Shown in pieces: positions 45,655-55,768 of a stretch of 64,000 nt of DNA (position 1 is its first letter; each line of letters begins with the position of its first letter). The DNA is taken from NCBI GenBank assembly GCA_002714185.1, contig PAWM01000017.1, forward strand, positions 3,877-67,876, read 5' to 3'. The notes under the pieces were generated by a model. That model ran no database searches, had not been told where the DNA came from, and saw only the letters and a program-made list of their open reading frames with translations. The position numbers were made by a program, and so were the translations under genes. This DNA is from Flavobacteriales bacterium. Lineage in GTDB: Bacteria; Bacteroidota; Bacteroidia; Flavobacteriales; TMED113.

Positions 45655-47791
45655 CCCCCATAGTTAATGGGTTAACTTCTGTAGTAAATATTGAATTATT
45701 CCAACCAAAAAAGACATCCTTTGAATAACCAAACAATTGTCCTGTAGTTAAGAAACAAGATTGAAAATCATTGCAGTTAAATTTCTGATTAAAAGCAGAT
45801 GCATCAAACTTAGAACTAACATACTTGTCATCAACTAATGACAATAATTCAGCATTAACATTAACTTCATATTTCAATCTCAGATCATTTACCCACTCTT
45901 CTTCTAATAAAATTTGGTAGTCGGAAATCACAATTCCTTTAATTTCTGACAATAATTTAACTGAAGATGGTAAAATGTCTACAACAAATAATACTTGATT
46001 GGTATTTTTAACCCTAATTATATCACCTTTTGAAATTTCTGAAAATTCCTGTGAAAAAATATAATCATCTATTAAATTATTATCGTTTTCTGAAAAAATA
46101 CCGGATTCAATAGAAACATTTAATTCAGAGTTTTTATTTAATTTTTCTAGTAATTTATTATCTGATAATCCATTTTTACCTATAGCACGAATTAATTTTT
46201 TATAAATCATTTCATCCTTTGCACTGTATATTTTCATTGAAACTCTATCAGGCCACATATAATTATTTTTATTTTTTTCATAAAATTTTGCTAATCCTAA
46301 TGAATCTTGTATTGCCTTATTCCAAACCTTTTCTTCAGACAAGTTAAATAATAATATCCCATCATGATATTCATCAATTAACAATCTAAAATCATCATAT
46401 TTTTTTTCCAAACTATTTGTTTCTAATTCTAGAATCTTCTTCTCTTTAAAAGTATTATAAAATTGATCAACTAATTCTCTCACATTAATATCTTTTGATA
46501 ATCGATTTCGGTATGTTGTCATATACTCTGCAAAATCTTTTTGAAAAACCGTTCTTTGTGATAAATTGTCACAATTATTAAACACAAACATTACATGTCC
46601 GTTACTATTAATCTTTTCTAAAATATCAGCCCCTGAGAAAAAATCCTCATTTATTATCTTGTAAAAAAGATGCTTTGCTTTAATATTTTCTACCATCCCC
46701 CATTCATTTTTTAATCTATTTACAACAACATCTCTTGTTTTTTGCGATCTAGAATCTCTTTCAATTTTCTTTTTTAACGACTCTTTCATCTCTTCAAAGA
46801 GTGGTAATGATTTTCTATCTAATAATTTTACTATGTGCCAGCCAAACTCTGTTTGAAATGGCTGAGAAAATGCACCTATTGAATCAAGAGAATATGAAAT
46901 CTCCTCAAAATTTTTCACCATTTTATTAGTGCCAAACCACTCCAACTCACCTCCTTTTGACCCACTTTTTTTGTCATCAGAATATTTCTTTGCTAAATCT
47001 GAAAAATTAGAACCTTTATGAAATTTCAATGAATCATATAATTCATAGATTTTTTTTCGTGAAGAATTAACAGATGATTCTGAATTATTATCCACTCGAA
47101 TCATTATATGAGAAACCTTAACTTCACCTCTTGAATCTCTTTTATCATTCACTTTAACAAGATGATATCCAAATCGAGTTTTTACAGGCTCTGACACACC
47201 ACCAACAGGAGTTAAATATGCAGCAGTTTCAAATGGATAAACCATATACAATGCAGTAAAATATCCAAGATTACCATTATTATCCTTTACAGAAGGGTCA
47301 TCTGAAAAATCTTGAGCTAATTTAACAAAATCTTCACCATTATCTACTTTTTTCTTAATAGCTAATATTTTTTCAAGAGCTTGAATTGTATCATTATTTT
47401 CAACTTGAATTAAAATATGACTAACAGAGACTTCTTCCTTTAATCTATTATAAGCCTCATCTAATAATTCATCTGAAATTTTAGAGTCAGTTAAATAAGG
47501 TTTTACAAGTTGTCTCTTGTAACCCTCTAATTCACGAACAAATGATGGCAAAGTATCTAATCCTAACTGTTCTGCTTCAACTACTTTTAATTTAAACTTA
47601 ATGTATAATTCTAAGTATTCTTGCAAAGACTCAGTAAATGGTAAAGTATCGGTTTCTAGTCGGTTTTTATGGTATGTTAACATAAAATCATCAACAGAAA
47701 TTTTTTCTTCACCAACTTTTAATAAAATATTATCCTGAGCAAATAAGTTGGATATTACAAATAAAATTATGTATATGGTTATGTTTTTCAT
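45644..47791 (-). CDS. PpiC/PpiD-like peptidylprolyl isomerase with tandem parvulin domains
   Basis: VSHILIQVENN...FVKLAQDFSDDPSVKDNNGNLGYF and VSHIMIRVDNN...FSDLAKKYSDDKKSGSKGGELEWFG. Confidence 0.88.
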   Translation of the reverse strand: MKNITIYIILFVISNLFAQDNILLKVGEEKISVDDFMLTYHKNRLETDTLPFTESLQEYLELYIKFKLKVVEAEQLGLDTLPSFVRELEGYKRQLVKPYLTDSKISDELLDEAYNRLKEEVSVSHILIQVENNDTIQALEKILAIKKKVDNGEDFVKLAQDFSDDPSVKDNNGNLGYFTALYMVYPFETAAYLTPVGGVSEPVKTRFGYHLVKVNDKRDSRGEVKVSHIMIRVDNNSESSVNSSRKKIYELYDSLKFHKGSNFSDLAKKYSDDKKSGSKGGELEWFGTNKMVKNFEEISYSLDSIGAFSQPFQTEFGWHIVKLLDRKSLPLFEEMKESLKKKIERDSRSQKTRDVVVNRLKNEWGMVENIKAKHLFYKIINEDFFSGADILEKINSNGHVMFVFNNCDNLSQRTVFQKDFAEYMTTYRNRLSKDINVRELVDQFYNTFKEKKILELETNSLEKKYDDFRLLIDEYHDGILLFNLSEEKVWNKAIQDSLGLAKFYEKNKNNYMWPDRVSMKIYSAKDEMIYKKLIRAIGKNGLSDNKLLEKLNKNSELNVSIESGIFSENDNNLIDDYIFSQEFSEISKGDIIRVKNTNQVLFVVDILPSSVKLLSEIKGIVISDYQILLEEEWVNDLRLKYEVNVNAELLSLVDDKYVSSKFDASAFNQKFNCNDFQSCFLTTGQLFGYSKDVFFGWNNSIFTTEVNPLTMGDDE

Positions 47792-47827
47792 TGTTTTTAT
47801 TATTTAAAGTAATTTATATTTTTTTGA

Positions 47828-49285
47828 TTATCTACTATAGTTTGGTGCTTCTTTAGTGATCGTAACATTATGTGGATGACTTTCTAAAACACCAGCACTC
47901 GTAATTTTTGTAAATTTTGACTCTCTTAATTTTATTAGATTTTGAGCTCCGCAATAACCCATGCCTGACTTTAATCCACCAATATATTGAAATAAAACTT
48001 CAGATAATTTTCCTTTATATGGAACACGACCAACGATACCCTCTGGAATCATTTTATTTTTTTTATTATTTTTTTGAAAATACCTATCTGCTGATCCGCT
48101 TTGCATTGCATCTATTGAGCCCATACCACGATAAACTTTAAATTTTCTACCTTCGTAAATAATGGTTTCACCTGGAGATTCTTCTAATCCAGCTAATAAA
48201 GAACCTAGCATTACTGAAGAAGCTCCTGCAGCTAATGCTTTTACTATATCACCTGAGAATCTTATACCTCCGTCAGCAATAACAGGAATACTCTTTTTAT
48301 GTGCAATTTTACAAACTTCATAAATTGCTGTTAGTTGTGGTACACCGACACCAGAAATAATTCTAGTTGTACAAATAGATCCTGGTCCAATACCTACCTT
48401 AATTGCATCAGCACCTTTTTCAATCAGCATTTCAGCTGCATCAGGTGTTGCAATGTTTCCAACAACACAATCTACAGAAAATTTAGATTTCACTTTAACT
48501 AAAGTCTCAATTACTAATTTACTATGTGCATGAGCAGTATCTATTACAAGTGCATCTACACCTGCTTTAACCAAAGCATGAGCACGATCAATAGCATCAT
48601 CACCAACTCCAATAGCTGCTGCAACTCTTAATCTTCCTAATGAATCTTTACAAGCTTTTGGCTGTTCTTTAACTTTAACTATATCTCTATATGTAATCAA
48701 ACCTATTAATTTATTTGAAGCATCGACAACAGGTAATTTTTCTATACGATTTTTCTGTAAAATAGCTTCTGCCTGCTCCAAAGAAGTAGATTTATCTGTG
48801 GTAATTAAATCTTGAGATGTCATAATATTATCCACAGTTTGATTTAAGTTTTTTTCAAAACGCAAATCTCTACTTGTAATAATTCCAATTAATTTTTTGT
48901 TAACATCTATAATTGGAATCCCTCCTATATTATTCTCTGCCATTACATTTTTTGCCTGCAATGCAGTTGCATTACTGTTTAAAGTTATAGGATCTATAAT
49001 AACTCCACTCTCAGATCTTTTAACACGTTCAATATGTTGAACTTGATTTTCAATACTCATATTTTTATGAATAACTGATATGCCACCTTCTTTTGCTAAA
49101 TTAATAGCCATTTCAGATTCAGAAATTGTATCCATAGCAGCAGATATTATTGGTATACTTAATTCAATATTTTTTGAAAAAAATGTATTAGTTGACACTT
49201 GAGCAGGAAGTATCTCAGAAAATGCTGGTACTAATAAAACATCATCAAAAGTAAAACCATCTTGTAAACTGTCATGAAAATTCAT
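47828..49285 (-). CDS. guaB: Inosine-5'-monophosphate dehydrogenase with CBS domains
   Basis: TFDDVLLVP, tandem CBS region, [20 protein letters not shown]; likely start MNFHDSL. Confidence 0.95.
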   Translation of the reverse strand: MNFHDSLQDGFTFDDVLLVPAFSEILPAQVSTNTFFSKNIELSIPIISAAMDTISESEMAINLAKEGGISVIHKNMSIENQVQHIERVKRSESGVIIDPITLNSNATALQAKNVMAENNIGGIPIIDVNKKLIGIITSRDLRFEKNLNQTVDNIMTSQDLITTDKSTSLEQAEAILQKNRIEKLPVVDASNKLIGLITYRDIVKVKEQPKACKDSLGRLRVAAAIGVGDDAIDRAHALVKAGVDALVIDTAHAHSKLVIETLVKVKSKFSVDCVVGNIATPDAAEMLIEKGADAIKVGIGPGSICTTRIISGVGVPQLTAIYEVCKIAHKKSIPVIADGGIRFSGDIVKALAAGASSVMLGSLLAGLEESPGETIIYEGRKFKVYRGMGSIDAMQSGSADRYFQKNNKKNKMIPEGIVGRVPYKGKLSEVLFQYIGGLKSGMGYCGAQNLIKLRESKFTKITSAGVLESHPHNVTITKEAPNYSR

Positions 49286-49349
49286 AAACTTGAATATAAA
49301 AAATGAGTGCAAATTTAATAAAATTTGTAGAAATTATGGACTAAATAAA

Positions 49350-50297
49350 TCATAATTGTTTAAGTCTTTTTTTTTCAAAATTAAATTCCTTTATGATTTC
49401 ATCTATAATATCAGATGCAGAATCAATTGAATTTAACATAGATGCTACTTGACCAATTTCAAGCTCACCTTCACTTAAGTCACCTAAAAACATTCCTTTT
49501 TGTGCACGACCTTTACCTAAAAGAACTTTTAAATCAGATTTAGAAGCATTGTCTAAGTAGGCTTCTTCTATTCTAGAATAAAACTTATTTTTCAACATTC
49601 TTACAGGTGTTAACTCTTTAAGAGTTAAAACAGTATCGCCATCATTGGAATTTAAAATTTTATTCTTAAAATTCATATGTGCTGAGCTTTCTTTTGATAC
49701 AACAAAACGAGACCCAATTTGTACACCATCAGCACCTAAAACCATAGCAGCTAGCATGGATTGACCAGATGAAATTCCACCTGCAGCAATTAATGGAATA
49801 TCTCCAATGGATTTTTTAATTAAAGGAATTAAACAAAAAGTTGTAGTTTCCTCTCTACCATTATGACCACCAGCTTCAAAACCTTCACAAACTAATGCAT
49901 CAACACCAGCTTCAATTGCTTTTAATGCAAATTTTAAATTCGAAATAACATGTACAACAATTACATTATTAGATTGTAATTTTTTAGTCCAAATAGCAGG
50001 GTTTCCAGCAGAAGTAAATACAATTGGAACTTTTTCTGAAATAATTATATCTATATGTTCACTTGAATATGGAAATAATAAAGGAAGATTAACTGCAAAA
50101 TTATGATTAGTATTTTTACGACATTTTTGTATATGCTCTTTCAAAATATTAGGCCGCATTGACCCAGAGCCAATAATACCTAGACCACCTGCATTAGATA
50201 CGGCAGAAGCTAACCGCCACCCACTACACCACACCATTCCAGCTTGGATAATTGGATATTTAATACTAAATAAATTAGTAATTATGTTTTCTTTCAT
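49350..50297 (-). CDS. NAD(P)H-dependent flavin oxidoreductase (nitronate monooxygenase/FabK-like)
   Basis: YPIIQAGMVWCSGWRLASAVSNAGGLGIIGSG, EGFEAGGHNG, AAGGISSG, GADGVQIGSRF. Confidence 0.88.
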   Translation of the reverse strand: MKENIITNLFSIKYPIIQAGMVWCSGWRLASAVSNAGGLGIIGSGSMRPNILKEHIQKCRKNTNHNFAVNLPLLFPYSSEHIDIIISEKVPIVFTSAGNPAIWTKKLQSNNVIVVHVISNLKFALKAIEAGVDALVCEGFEAGGHNGREETTTFCLIPLIKKSIGDIPLIAAGGISSGQSMLAAMVLGADGVQIGSRFVVSKESSAHMNFKNKILNSNDGDTVLTLKELTPVRMLKNKFYSRIEEAYLDNASKSDLKVLLGKGRAQKGMFLGDLSEGELEIGQVASMLNSIDSASDIIDEIIKEFNFEKKRLKQL

Positions 50298-51871
50298 TAG
50301 TTTTTTATAATTTTAAATACCTCATTATTCTCTCTTATTTTCAAAAAATATAAACCTGATTTAGCAAAAGATAAATCAAGATTATTATGCCATGGATTTA
50401 ATATACTAGAGTAAATCATATCACCAATTATATTAAAAATATCAATAGTGATGTTATTATTAGTTTTATTGTATAGTGTAAAATGATTGCTAAAAGGATT
50501 TGGAAAATAACTTACACTAGAAAATTGTGCATCAATTTCAAGATTACTTAAAAAAGCTTGATAGAAATTTGGGATACCATAACCTAATGAGTCATTTGAA
50601 TTATCAAAAAGATGGTCAGATTCTTGAATAACATCTATTAATTCCATATTTGTCAAACTTGTATCCGACTGCCATAAACATGCTGCTAAACCTGCAATTA
50701 GTGGAGAAGAAAAAGAAGTGCCATTTGCTAATCTTACAGTAGAATCTACATCTGCTACCACTGTATATACACCCTGGGCACAAACATTAGGCTTGATACG
50801 ACCATCATAAGATGGCCCTCTTGAGCTAAAAGATGCAACTTCACCAATTGCATTAACTGCACCTACCGCTAAAACACTATCACCGTCAGCTGGTGCTCCT
50901 ATATAGTACCAATCATTATTCCCACTGTTTCCAGCACTGTTAACAACTAAAATACCTCTAGAAGCAGCTAAGTCTGCAGCATTAGTTATTATAGTAGAAT
51001 TACCATCCATATCATTATAAGAGTGACTATTAATAGTGTCATCATATAAAATTGTATAACCTAAAGAAGAATTAATTATATGAGCTCCTACAGAATCTGC
51101 ATATTCTGCTGCTGCCGCCCAATTATCCTCTTCAACAAGTGTTTCAGAGGAAGAATCCTCTGTCCGAAACAACATATAAGTTGCTCCTGGTGCTGTACCA
51201 ATTAAACTATCAGGCATATATCCACCCATTGTTGATAACACCATAGTACCGTGTATACTTCCTAAAAAAACATTAGTATCATTATTTACAAAATCATATG
51301 TATCAACTATTTGATTATTAATCCATAAATTATTAAAAATTGGTAATGTTTCTGTTTGTGTAAAACCTGCATCAAAAACAGCTATAACAATGCCATTACC
51401 AACAAAACCCTGATTATGTAAATCTACACCACCCAACATATTTATCTGATTAAATGATGGACCATAAGAATTAATAAAAGATCTGTAAATATTATTATTG
51501 ACTAAATTAATTGAACCATTAAACTTATTGGAGTTTTTTAGTGTTTTAACTCGTTTAATTTCTTGAACAAAATTTAGTTCTTTTAATTGTTCTATCACAT
51601 CGATTGACTTAACACTTACAGAAACTGCATTAAGCCATCTAGATTGATGACGAATAGATAAATCATATTTATTTATAATTTTTATATAATCATCACATAC
51701 TGGAATATCATAAAAATCAAATTCTATCCCTTGCAAAGACCTTCTTTCTACGGATTCAAATGAAAGATTAATATCAGTACTACATGCTTTATCACTAAAA
51801 TATATCCACCAATTACTACTTTGAGAAAAAACAACCGAGGAAAATAAAAATATAAAAAATATATTTTTCAT
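50297..51871 (-). CDS. Secreted subtilisin-like S8 serine protease with T9SS type A sorting domain
   Basis: IAVFDAGF (Asp), GSIHGTMVLSTMGG (His), NGTSFSSPLIAGLAA (Ser); C-terminal YFPNPFSNHFTLYN...GLYFLKI. Confidence 0.9.
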   Translation of the reverse strand: MKNIFFIFLFSSVVFSQSSNWWIYFSDKACSTDINLSFESVERRSLQGIEFDFYDIPVCDDYIKIINKYDLSIRHQSRWLNAVSVSVKSIDVIEQLKELNFVQEIKRVKTLKNSNKFNGSINLVNNNIYRSFINSYGPSFNQINMLGGVDLHNQGFVGNGIVIAVFDAGFTQTETLPIFNNLWINNQIVDTYDFVNNDTNVFLGSIHGTMVLSTMGGYMPDSLIGTAPGATYMLFRTEDSSSETLVEEDNWAAAAEYADSVGAHIINSSLGYTILYDDTINSHSYNDMDGNSTIITNAADLAASRGILVVNSAGNSGNNDWYYIGAPADGDSVLAVGAVNAIGEVASFSSRGPSYDGRIKPNVCAQGVYTVVADVDSTVRLANGTSFSSPLIAGLAACLWQSDTSLTNMELIDVIQESDHLFDNSNDSLGYGIPNFYQAFLSNLEIDAQFSSVSYFPNPFSNHFTLYNKTNNNITIDIFNIIGDMIYSSILNPWHNNLDLSFAKSGLYFLKIRENNEVFKIIKN

Positions 51872-51883
51872 AATTTGAAACCA

Positions 51884-52558
51884 TTATTTATTTATTAATG
51901 AATCACTTTGCATATAATTGATTCTTTCCAATTCATTTCCTAATTCATCGTAAAATATCCAAATAGAATCCTTAATTCCCATATTATACCTTCCAAAAGA
52001 CTCTAGAATACCACTGTCATCATAATAATATGATGCAAAACCATTTAATTGATTCTTACTATATGAAGACTTCATGTTTAATATACCAGATTGATAAAAT
52101 ATTTCAACTTCACCTTCTTTAGAATCGTTGATGTAATTATATTTTTCTGCAACCTGTCCATTGTCATAATAATAAATGCATTCTCCAAATAGTTTATCAT
52201 TTAAATAGTTTACAAGATTAATTTTTTCTCCATTACTATTATAATAACTCCAAAGTCCTTCTTTCTTTTTATTTACATATTCACCTTCCGCTTTTAAATT
52301 TCCATTTGAATAATACAATTTAGCTTGACTTTTTTCTCCATCTACAATATAATTTAATCTAATAACTAAATTTCCACTATAATCAAAATAATTGAATACA
52401 CTTGTTTCTTTTCCATTAATAAACACACCTTTATATTTAATTTTACCATTTTCATGATAACCAGTCCAATTACCATGCCTGTAGCCATTGTCATCAAATA
52501 AATTCTGAGACAGTGCTAATGAAGAATAAAACAATACTATTAAAATAAATCTTTCCAT
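51884..52558 (-). CDS. MORN-repeat/YwqK-like protein
   Basis: Repeated xGxxxYYxxNGxxxxxGxY units after a signal peptide; start MERFILIV at 52558. Confidence 0.75.
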   Translation of the reverse strand: MERFILIVLFYSSLALSQNLFDDNGYRHGNWTGYHENGKIKYKGVFINGKETSVFNYFDYSGNLVIRLNYIVDGEKSQAKLYYSNGNLKAEGEYVNKKKEGLWSYYNSNGEKINLVNYLNDKLFGECIYYYDNGQVAEKYNYINDSKEGEVEIFYQSGILNMKSSYSKNQLNGFASYYYDDSGILESFGRYNMGIKDSIWIFYDELGNELERINYMQSDSLINK

Positions 52559-52562
52559 ATTT

Positions 52563-53711
52563 TTAAAGTTTATATAGAGAGTCAAATGTTTTAGCTAAAT
52601 TTTTCCAGCTATAATTGTCTTTTTTTTTCTTTATTGAATCTGAAAAAGGTTTCTCTCTATTATGTAAATAAAAATCTTCAATTGCAGAAGAAATTGCTTT
52701 TGGATTAGGACTAACCAAATAACCATTTTTTTTATGATCAACATATTCCGCCAACCCTCCTACATTGGTTAATAAGAGAGGTCTATTGAAGTTATAAGCA
52801 ATCATTGAGACGCCGCTTTGAGTGGCAGCAAGATAGGGCTGGACAACCATATCTGATGCACAAAAATAATTTACAACATCATTGTTGTTAATATAAAAGT
52901 CATGTAAAACTACTCTATCTGAAATACCTAAATTATTGATTTTCTCACAATACTTTTCTTTTGAATCATAAAACTCACCTGCAATAATTAATTTCACATC
53001 AAGTTTTGATATATTTTTCTCAGCTAGTGCATCCAACAAAATTAATAAGCCCTTATAGTTTCTAATTAACCCAAAAAATAAAATGTATTTACTTTCATTA
53101 TTATTTAATGTAGTATTTGAGAGACCAAGATTTTTTCTTGCATCAATTTTTGGAATACTCTTTCCAAAATTATTATAAATAGGATGTGGGCACACTAAAA
53201 TATTTTTCAATGTATGATTATATTTTAATAAATCACATTTTACAGATTTAGACATAACAACAAATGCATCACATGATTTTATAAAATAAGATGTCAGAAA
53301 CTTTTGAAGAGGTATTGACTCATGAGGATTAATATTGTCAATCCATGCAATAATAAATATTGATTTTTTCCTAATTAATTTTGCTATTAAACTTAAGCAA
53401 ACAGCAAAGTACGGGTGCCAGTACCTAATTATCACATAATTTGGTTTTTCATTAATAACCCAATAAGCTGTTTTTAACCAAGAAAAGGGGTTTAATGTAT
53501 TAATTAAATTAAATGTTGATGAAGAAGAACTAGAAATTGAATCTACAGTTTGTTGTTTACCTGGGAAAAGGAATTTAGGATATTGCAAACTATATGAAAC
53601 AATTTTTGAATTTTGGTGGTTTTCTTCAAAATAATTTTGCAATGCATGATTGCTTTCAGATATACCGCCTCTAAGAGGGTATGAAGGTCCTATGATTATT
53701 CTTTTTAACAA
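52563..53711 (-). CDS. Glycosyltransferase family 4
   Basis: GPSYPLRGGISESNHAL, ILFFGLIRNYKGLLILLDAL, QPYLAATQSGVSMIAYNF. Confidence 0.85.
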   Translation of the reverse strand: MLKRIIIGPSYPLRGGISESNHALQNYFEENHQNSKIVSYSLQYPKFLFPGKQQTVDSISSSSSSTFNLINTLNPFSWLKTAYWVINEKPNYVIIRYWHPYFAVCLSLIAKLIRKKSIFIIAWIDNINPHESIPLQKFLTSYFIKSCDAFVVMSKSVKCDLLKYNHTLKNILVCPHPIYNNFGKSIPKIDARKNLGLSNTTLNNNESKYILFFGLIRNYKGLLILLDALAEKNISKLDVKLIIAGEFYDSKEKYCEKINNLGISDRVVLHDFYINNNDVVNYFCASDMVVQPYLAATQSGVSMIAYNFNRPLLLTNVGGLAEYVDHKKNGYLVSPNPKAISSAIEDFYLHNREKPFSDSIKKKKDNYSWKNLAKTFDSLYKL

Positions 53712-53712
53712 A

Positions 53713-54639
53713 TTAAAATCCTATTTTTTTACTAATTTTTTCTATATGGCTAATTGGTTTATTTCGAATAATTAATTCACCTAAAAATCCAGCCAAGAAC
53801 ATCTGTGTACCAATAATCATACATAACATAGCTAAATAAAACAAAGGCCGATCTGTCATATTAAATTGATATAAAATAAATTTAGCATAAGTTAAATAAC
53901 CTGCAATCAAAAAACCGATAATGAAAAATAAAATACCAAGTAAACCAAATAAATGCATAGGAGTTTTTCCAAATTTATGTAAAAAAGAAATAGAGATTAA
54001 ATCCAATAATCCATTTGAAAAACGATTCCATCCACCATATTTAGTTTTTCCAAATTCTCTTTTTCTATGATTTATAACTTTTTCTCCTATTTTATTATAA
54101 CCTGCATTTTTAGCTAATAATGGAATATACCTATGCATTTCTCCCGATAGTCTAACATCTTTAACTACATCTATTGAATATGCCTTTAAACCACAATTAA
54201 AATCATGCAAATTAATGCCAGACATAATTCTAGTTGCCCAATTATATAGCTTAGTTGGAATAGTTTTAGAAATAGGATCCAATCTTTTTTTCTTCCAACC
54301 AGATACTATATCATAATGATCATTTACAATCATACTATATAGAACAGGAATTTCTTTTGGATCATCTTGTAAATCTGAATCCATAGTCACCACAACACTA
54401 CCACTAGCATAAAAAAAACCTACATCTAAAGCCGCTGATTTACCTAAGTTTTTTTTAAATCTTAAAGCTTTAACAGAATTTAGTTCACATATGATATTCC
54501 AAGATTCGTCGGTGCTCCCATCATCTATTAATATTATTTCATAATTATAATTCGTATTTAATTCTTGATGTATTTCATTAACAAGAATTTTTATTGAATC
54601 AGACTCATTGTAAACCGGTAAAATAATAGATAAATCCAT
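53713..54639 (-). CDS. Glycosyltransferase family 2, dolichyl-phosphate mannose synthase/GtrB-like with C-terminal TM helices
   Basis: SIILPVYNESDSIKILV, IDDGSTDESW, VTMDSDLQDDPKEIP, FNCGLKAY. Confidence 0.9.
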   Translation of the reverse strand: MDLSIILPVYNESDSIKILVNEIHQELNTNYNYEIILIDDGSTDESWNIICELNSVKALRFKKNLGKSAALDVGFFYASGSVVVTMDSDLQDDPKEIPVLYSMIVNDHYDIVSGWKKKRLDPISKTIPTKLYNWATRIMSGINLHDFNCGLKAYSIDVVKDVRLSGEMHRYIPLLAKNAGYNKIGEKVINHRKREFGKTKYGGWNRFSNGLLDLISISFLHKFGKTPMHLFGLLGILFFIIGFLIAGYLTYAKFILYQFNMTDRPLFYLAMLCMIIGTQMFLAGFLGELIIRNKPISHIEKISKKIGF

Positions 54640-54642
54640 AAA

Positions 54643-55119
54643 TTATTTTATAATTTGTTTCAACAAAGATATTAGTGCTGAGTAAAGTACGCAAGGTATT
54701 AGCCAAAATACATAAGAATTTAATTGTGATTTAATAGAAAATGAATGTAAAAAATACTGATTATTATAATTATTATTAAAATCAAAAAAAGCACTTGGTA
54801 ATAAACCGTACACACCAACTATATTATTTGCTAAATTATTATATAAAAGAAAAGTGAAACATGAATATAGTAAAGAAGCAACAGACAATACTAAAAAAAC
54901 TATAGAGAAATACTCTTTGTATGTAAAACTATTATTATAGTTTATAAATAACATCAAAACAGGAAACATTAAAAAAATCACCACAAAAATAGTTGAATGA
55001 TATGTAGAATTAAATAACATGTCTGGATAAAAAAAGTAACAAATAACAGTTAATATACACAAAAGAATTCCTAAAAAGAATCCGTGAATTAAGGCATATT
55101 TTTTATGTATTGGTAACAT
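54643..55119 (-). CDS. DUF4199-type membrane protein
   Basis: 158 aa, multiple predicted TM helices, adjacent to GT2. Confidence 0.55.
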   Translation of the reverse strand: MLPIHKKYALIHGFFLGILLCILTVICYFFYPDMLFNSTYHSTIFVVIFLMFPVLMLFINYNNSFTYKEYFSIVFLVLSVASLLYSCFTFLLYNNLANNIVGVYGLLPSAFFDFNNNYNNQYFLHSFSIKSQLNSYVFWLIPCVLYSALISLLKQIIK

Positions 55120-55157
55120 TTTAGCTGTAAATATAAAAGTAAATTATAAAATAATTT

Positions 55158-55165
55158 TATTTTTG
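55158..55165 (+). promoter_or_regulatory. -7 promoter motif TAnnTTTG for SRP RNA
   Basis: tatttttg about 6 nt upstream of the predicted 5' end of the RNA. Confidence 0.5.
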
Positions 55166-55170
55166 CAATG

Positions 55171-55267
55171 GGCAAGTCTTACACAACCAGCTCCTACTGA
55201 ACCTCCCCAGGGTCGGAAGACAGCAAGGATAAGGTGGTCGTAGCGGTGTGATGTAAGTAGCTTGCCT
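55171..55267 (+). ncRNA. ffs: Signal recognition particle RNA, bacterial small type (4.5S-like)
   Basis: CCCAGGGTCGGAAGACAGCAAGG apical domain with GGAA tetraloop; terminal helix GGCAAG...CTTGCC and CTTACA...TGTAAG. Confidence 0.88.
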
Positions 55268-55277
55268 TTTTTTTTGC

Positions 55278-55310
55278 AAAAAAAAACAGGATTCTATCCT
55301 GCTTTTTTTT
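55278..55310. terminator. Bidirectional intrinsic terminator between SRP RNA and convergent PUR-alpha-like gene
   Basis: A9-CAGGAT-TCT-ATCCTG-C-T8. Confidence 0.75.
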
Positions 55311-55332
55311 ATTTAAAAAAAATAATTTAAAA

Positions 55333-55704
55333 TTATATATCTTCAAATTTAAGATCTGAAAAATTTTCTGTATCCTTTGAGTCTTCAGAGATATCATTAT
55401 TAGATGATTCTGAACTACTATTGTCAGAATTAGTAATAACATCTCTGCCTTTTTTATCAAAAATAAAATCTGCTACTTCCTTGAAGCTAGCTGCAAATTC
55501 ATCAAAATCTTCTTTGTATAAATAAATTTTATGTTTTTTATAATGAGCAGAACCATCATCATTACTAAACTTTTTACTATCAGTAATTGTCATATAATAA
55601 TCTTCAGCTCTAGTAGATCTTACATCAAAAAAATATGTTCTTCTACCTGCTCGAACAGACTTTGAAAAAATCTCTTCTCTATCATAATTTTCTTTTCCTT
55701 CCAT
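55333..55704 (-). CDS. PUR-alpha-like ssDNA/RNA-binding protein (DUF3276 family)
   Basis: EEIFSKSVRAGRRTYFFDVRSTRAEDYYMTITDSKK. Confidence 0.85.
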   Translation of the reverse strand: MEGKENYDREEIFSKSVRAGRRTYFFDVRSTRAEDYYMTITDSKKFSNDDGSAHYKKHKIYLYKEDFDEFAASFKEVADFIFDKKGRDVITNSDNSSSESSNNDISEDSKDTENFSDLKFEDI

Positions 55705-55768
55705 TTTAAATTATTGTTAGTTAATAGTTAATAAACAAATCTATAAAAATATATTTATATTCAAAGAT

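Noticed and set aside
51884-52558. Possible toxin-antitoxin antitoxin (YwqK naming)
   Set aside because: MORN-type repeats only; no adjacent toxin-like gene, so no TA claim.
55194-55460. 88-aa minus-strand ORF
   Set aside because: Covers the SRP RNA, its terminators and the 3' end of the PUR-alpha-like gene; low-complexity translation, no family resemblance.
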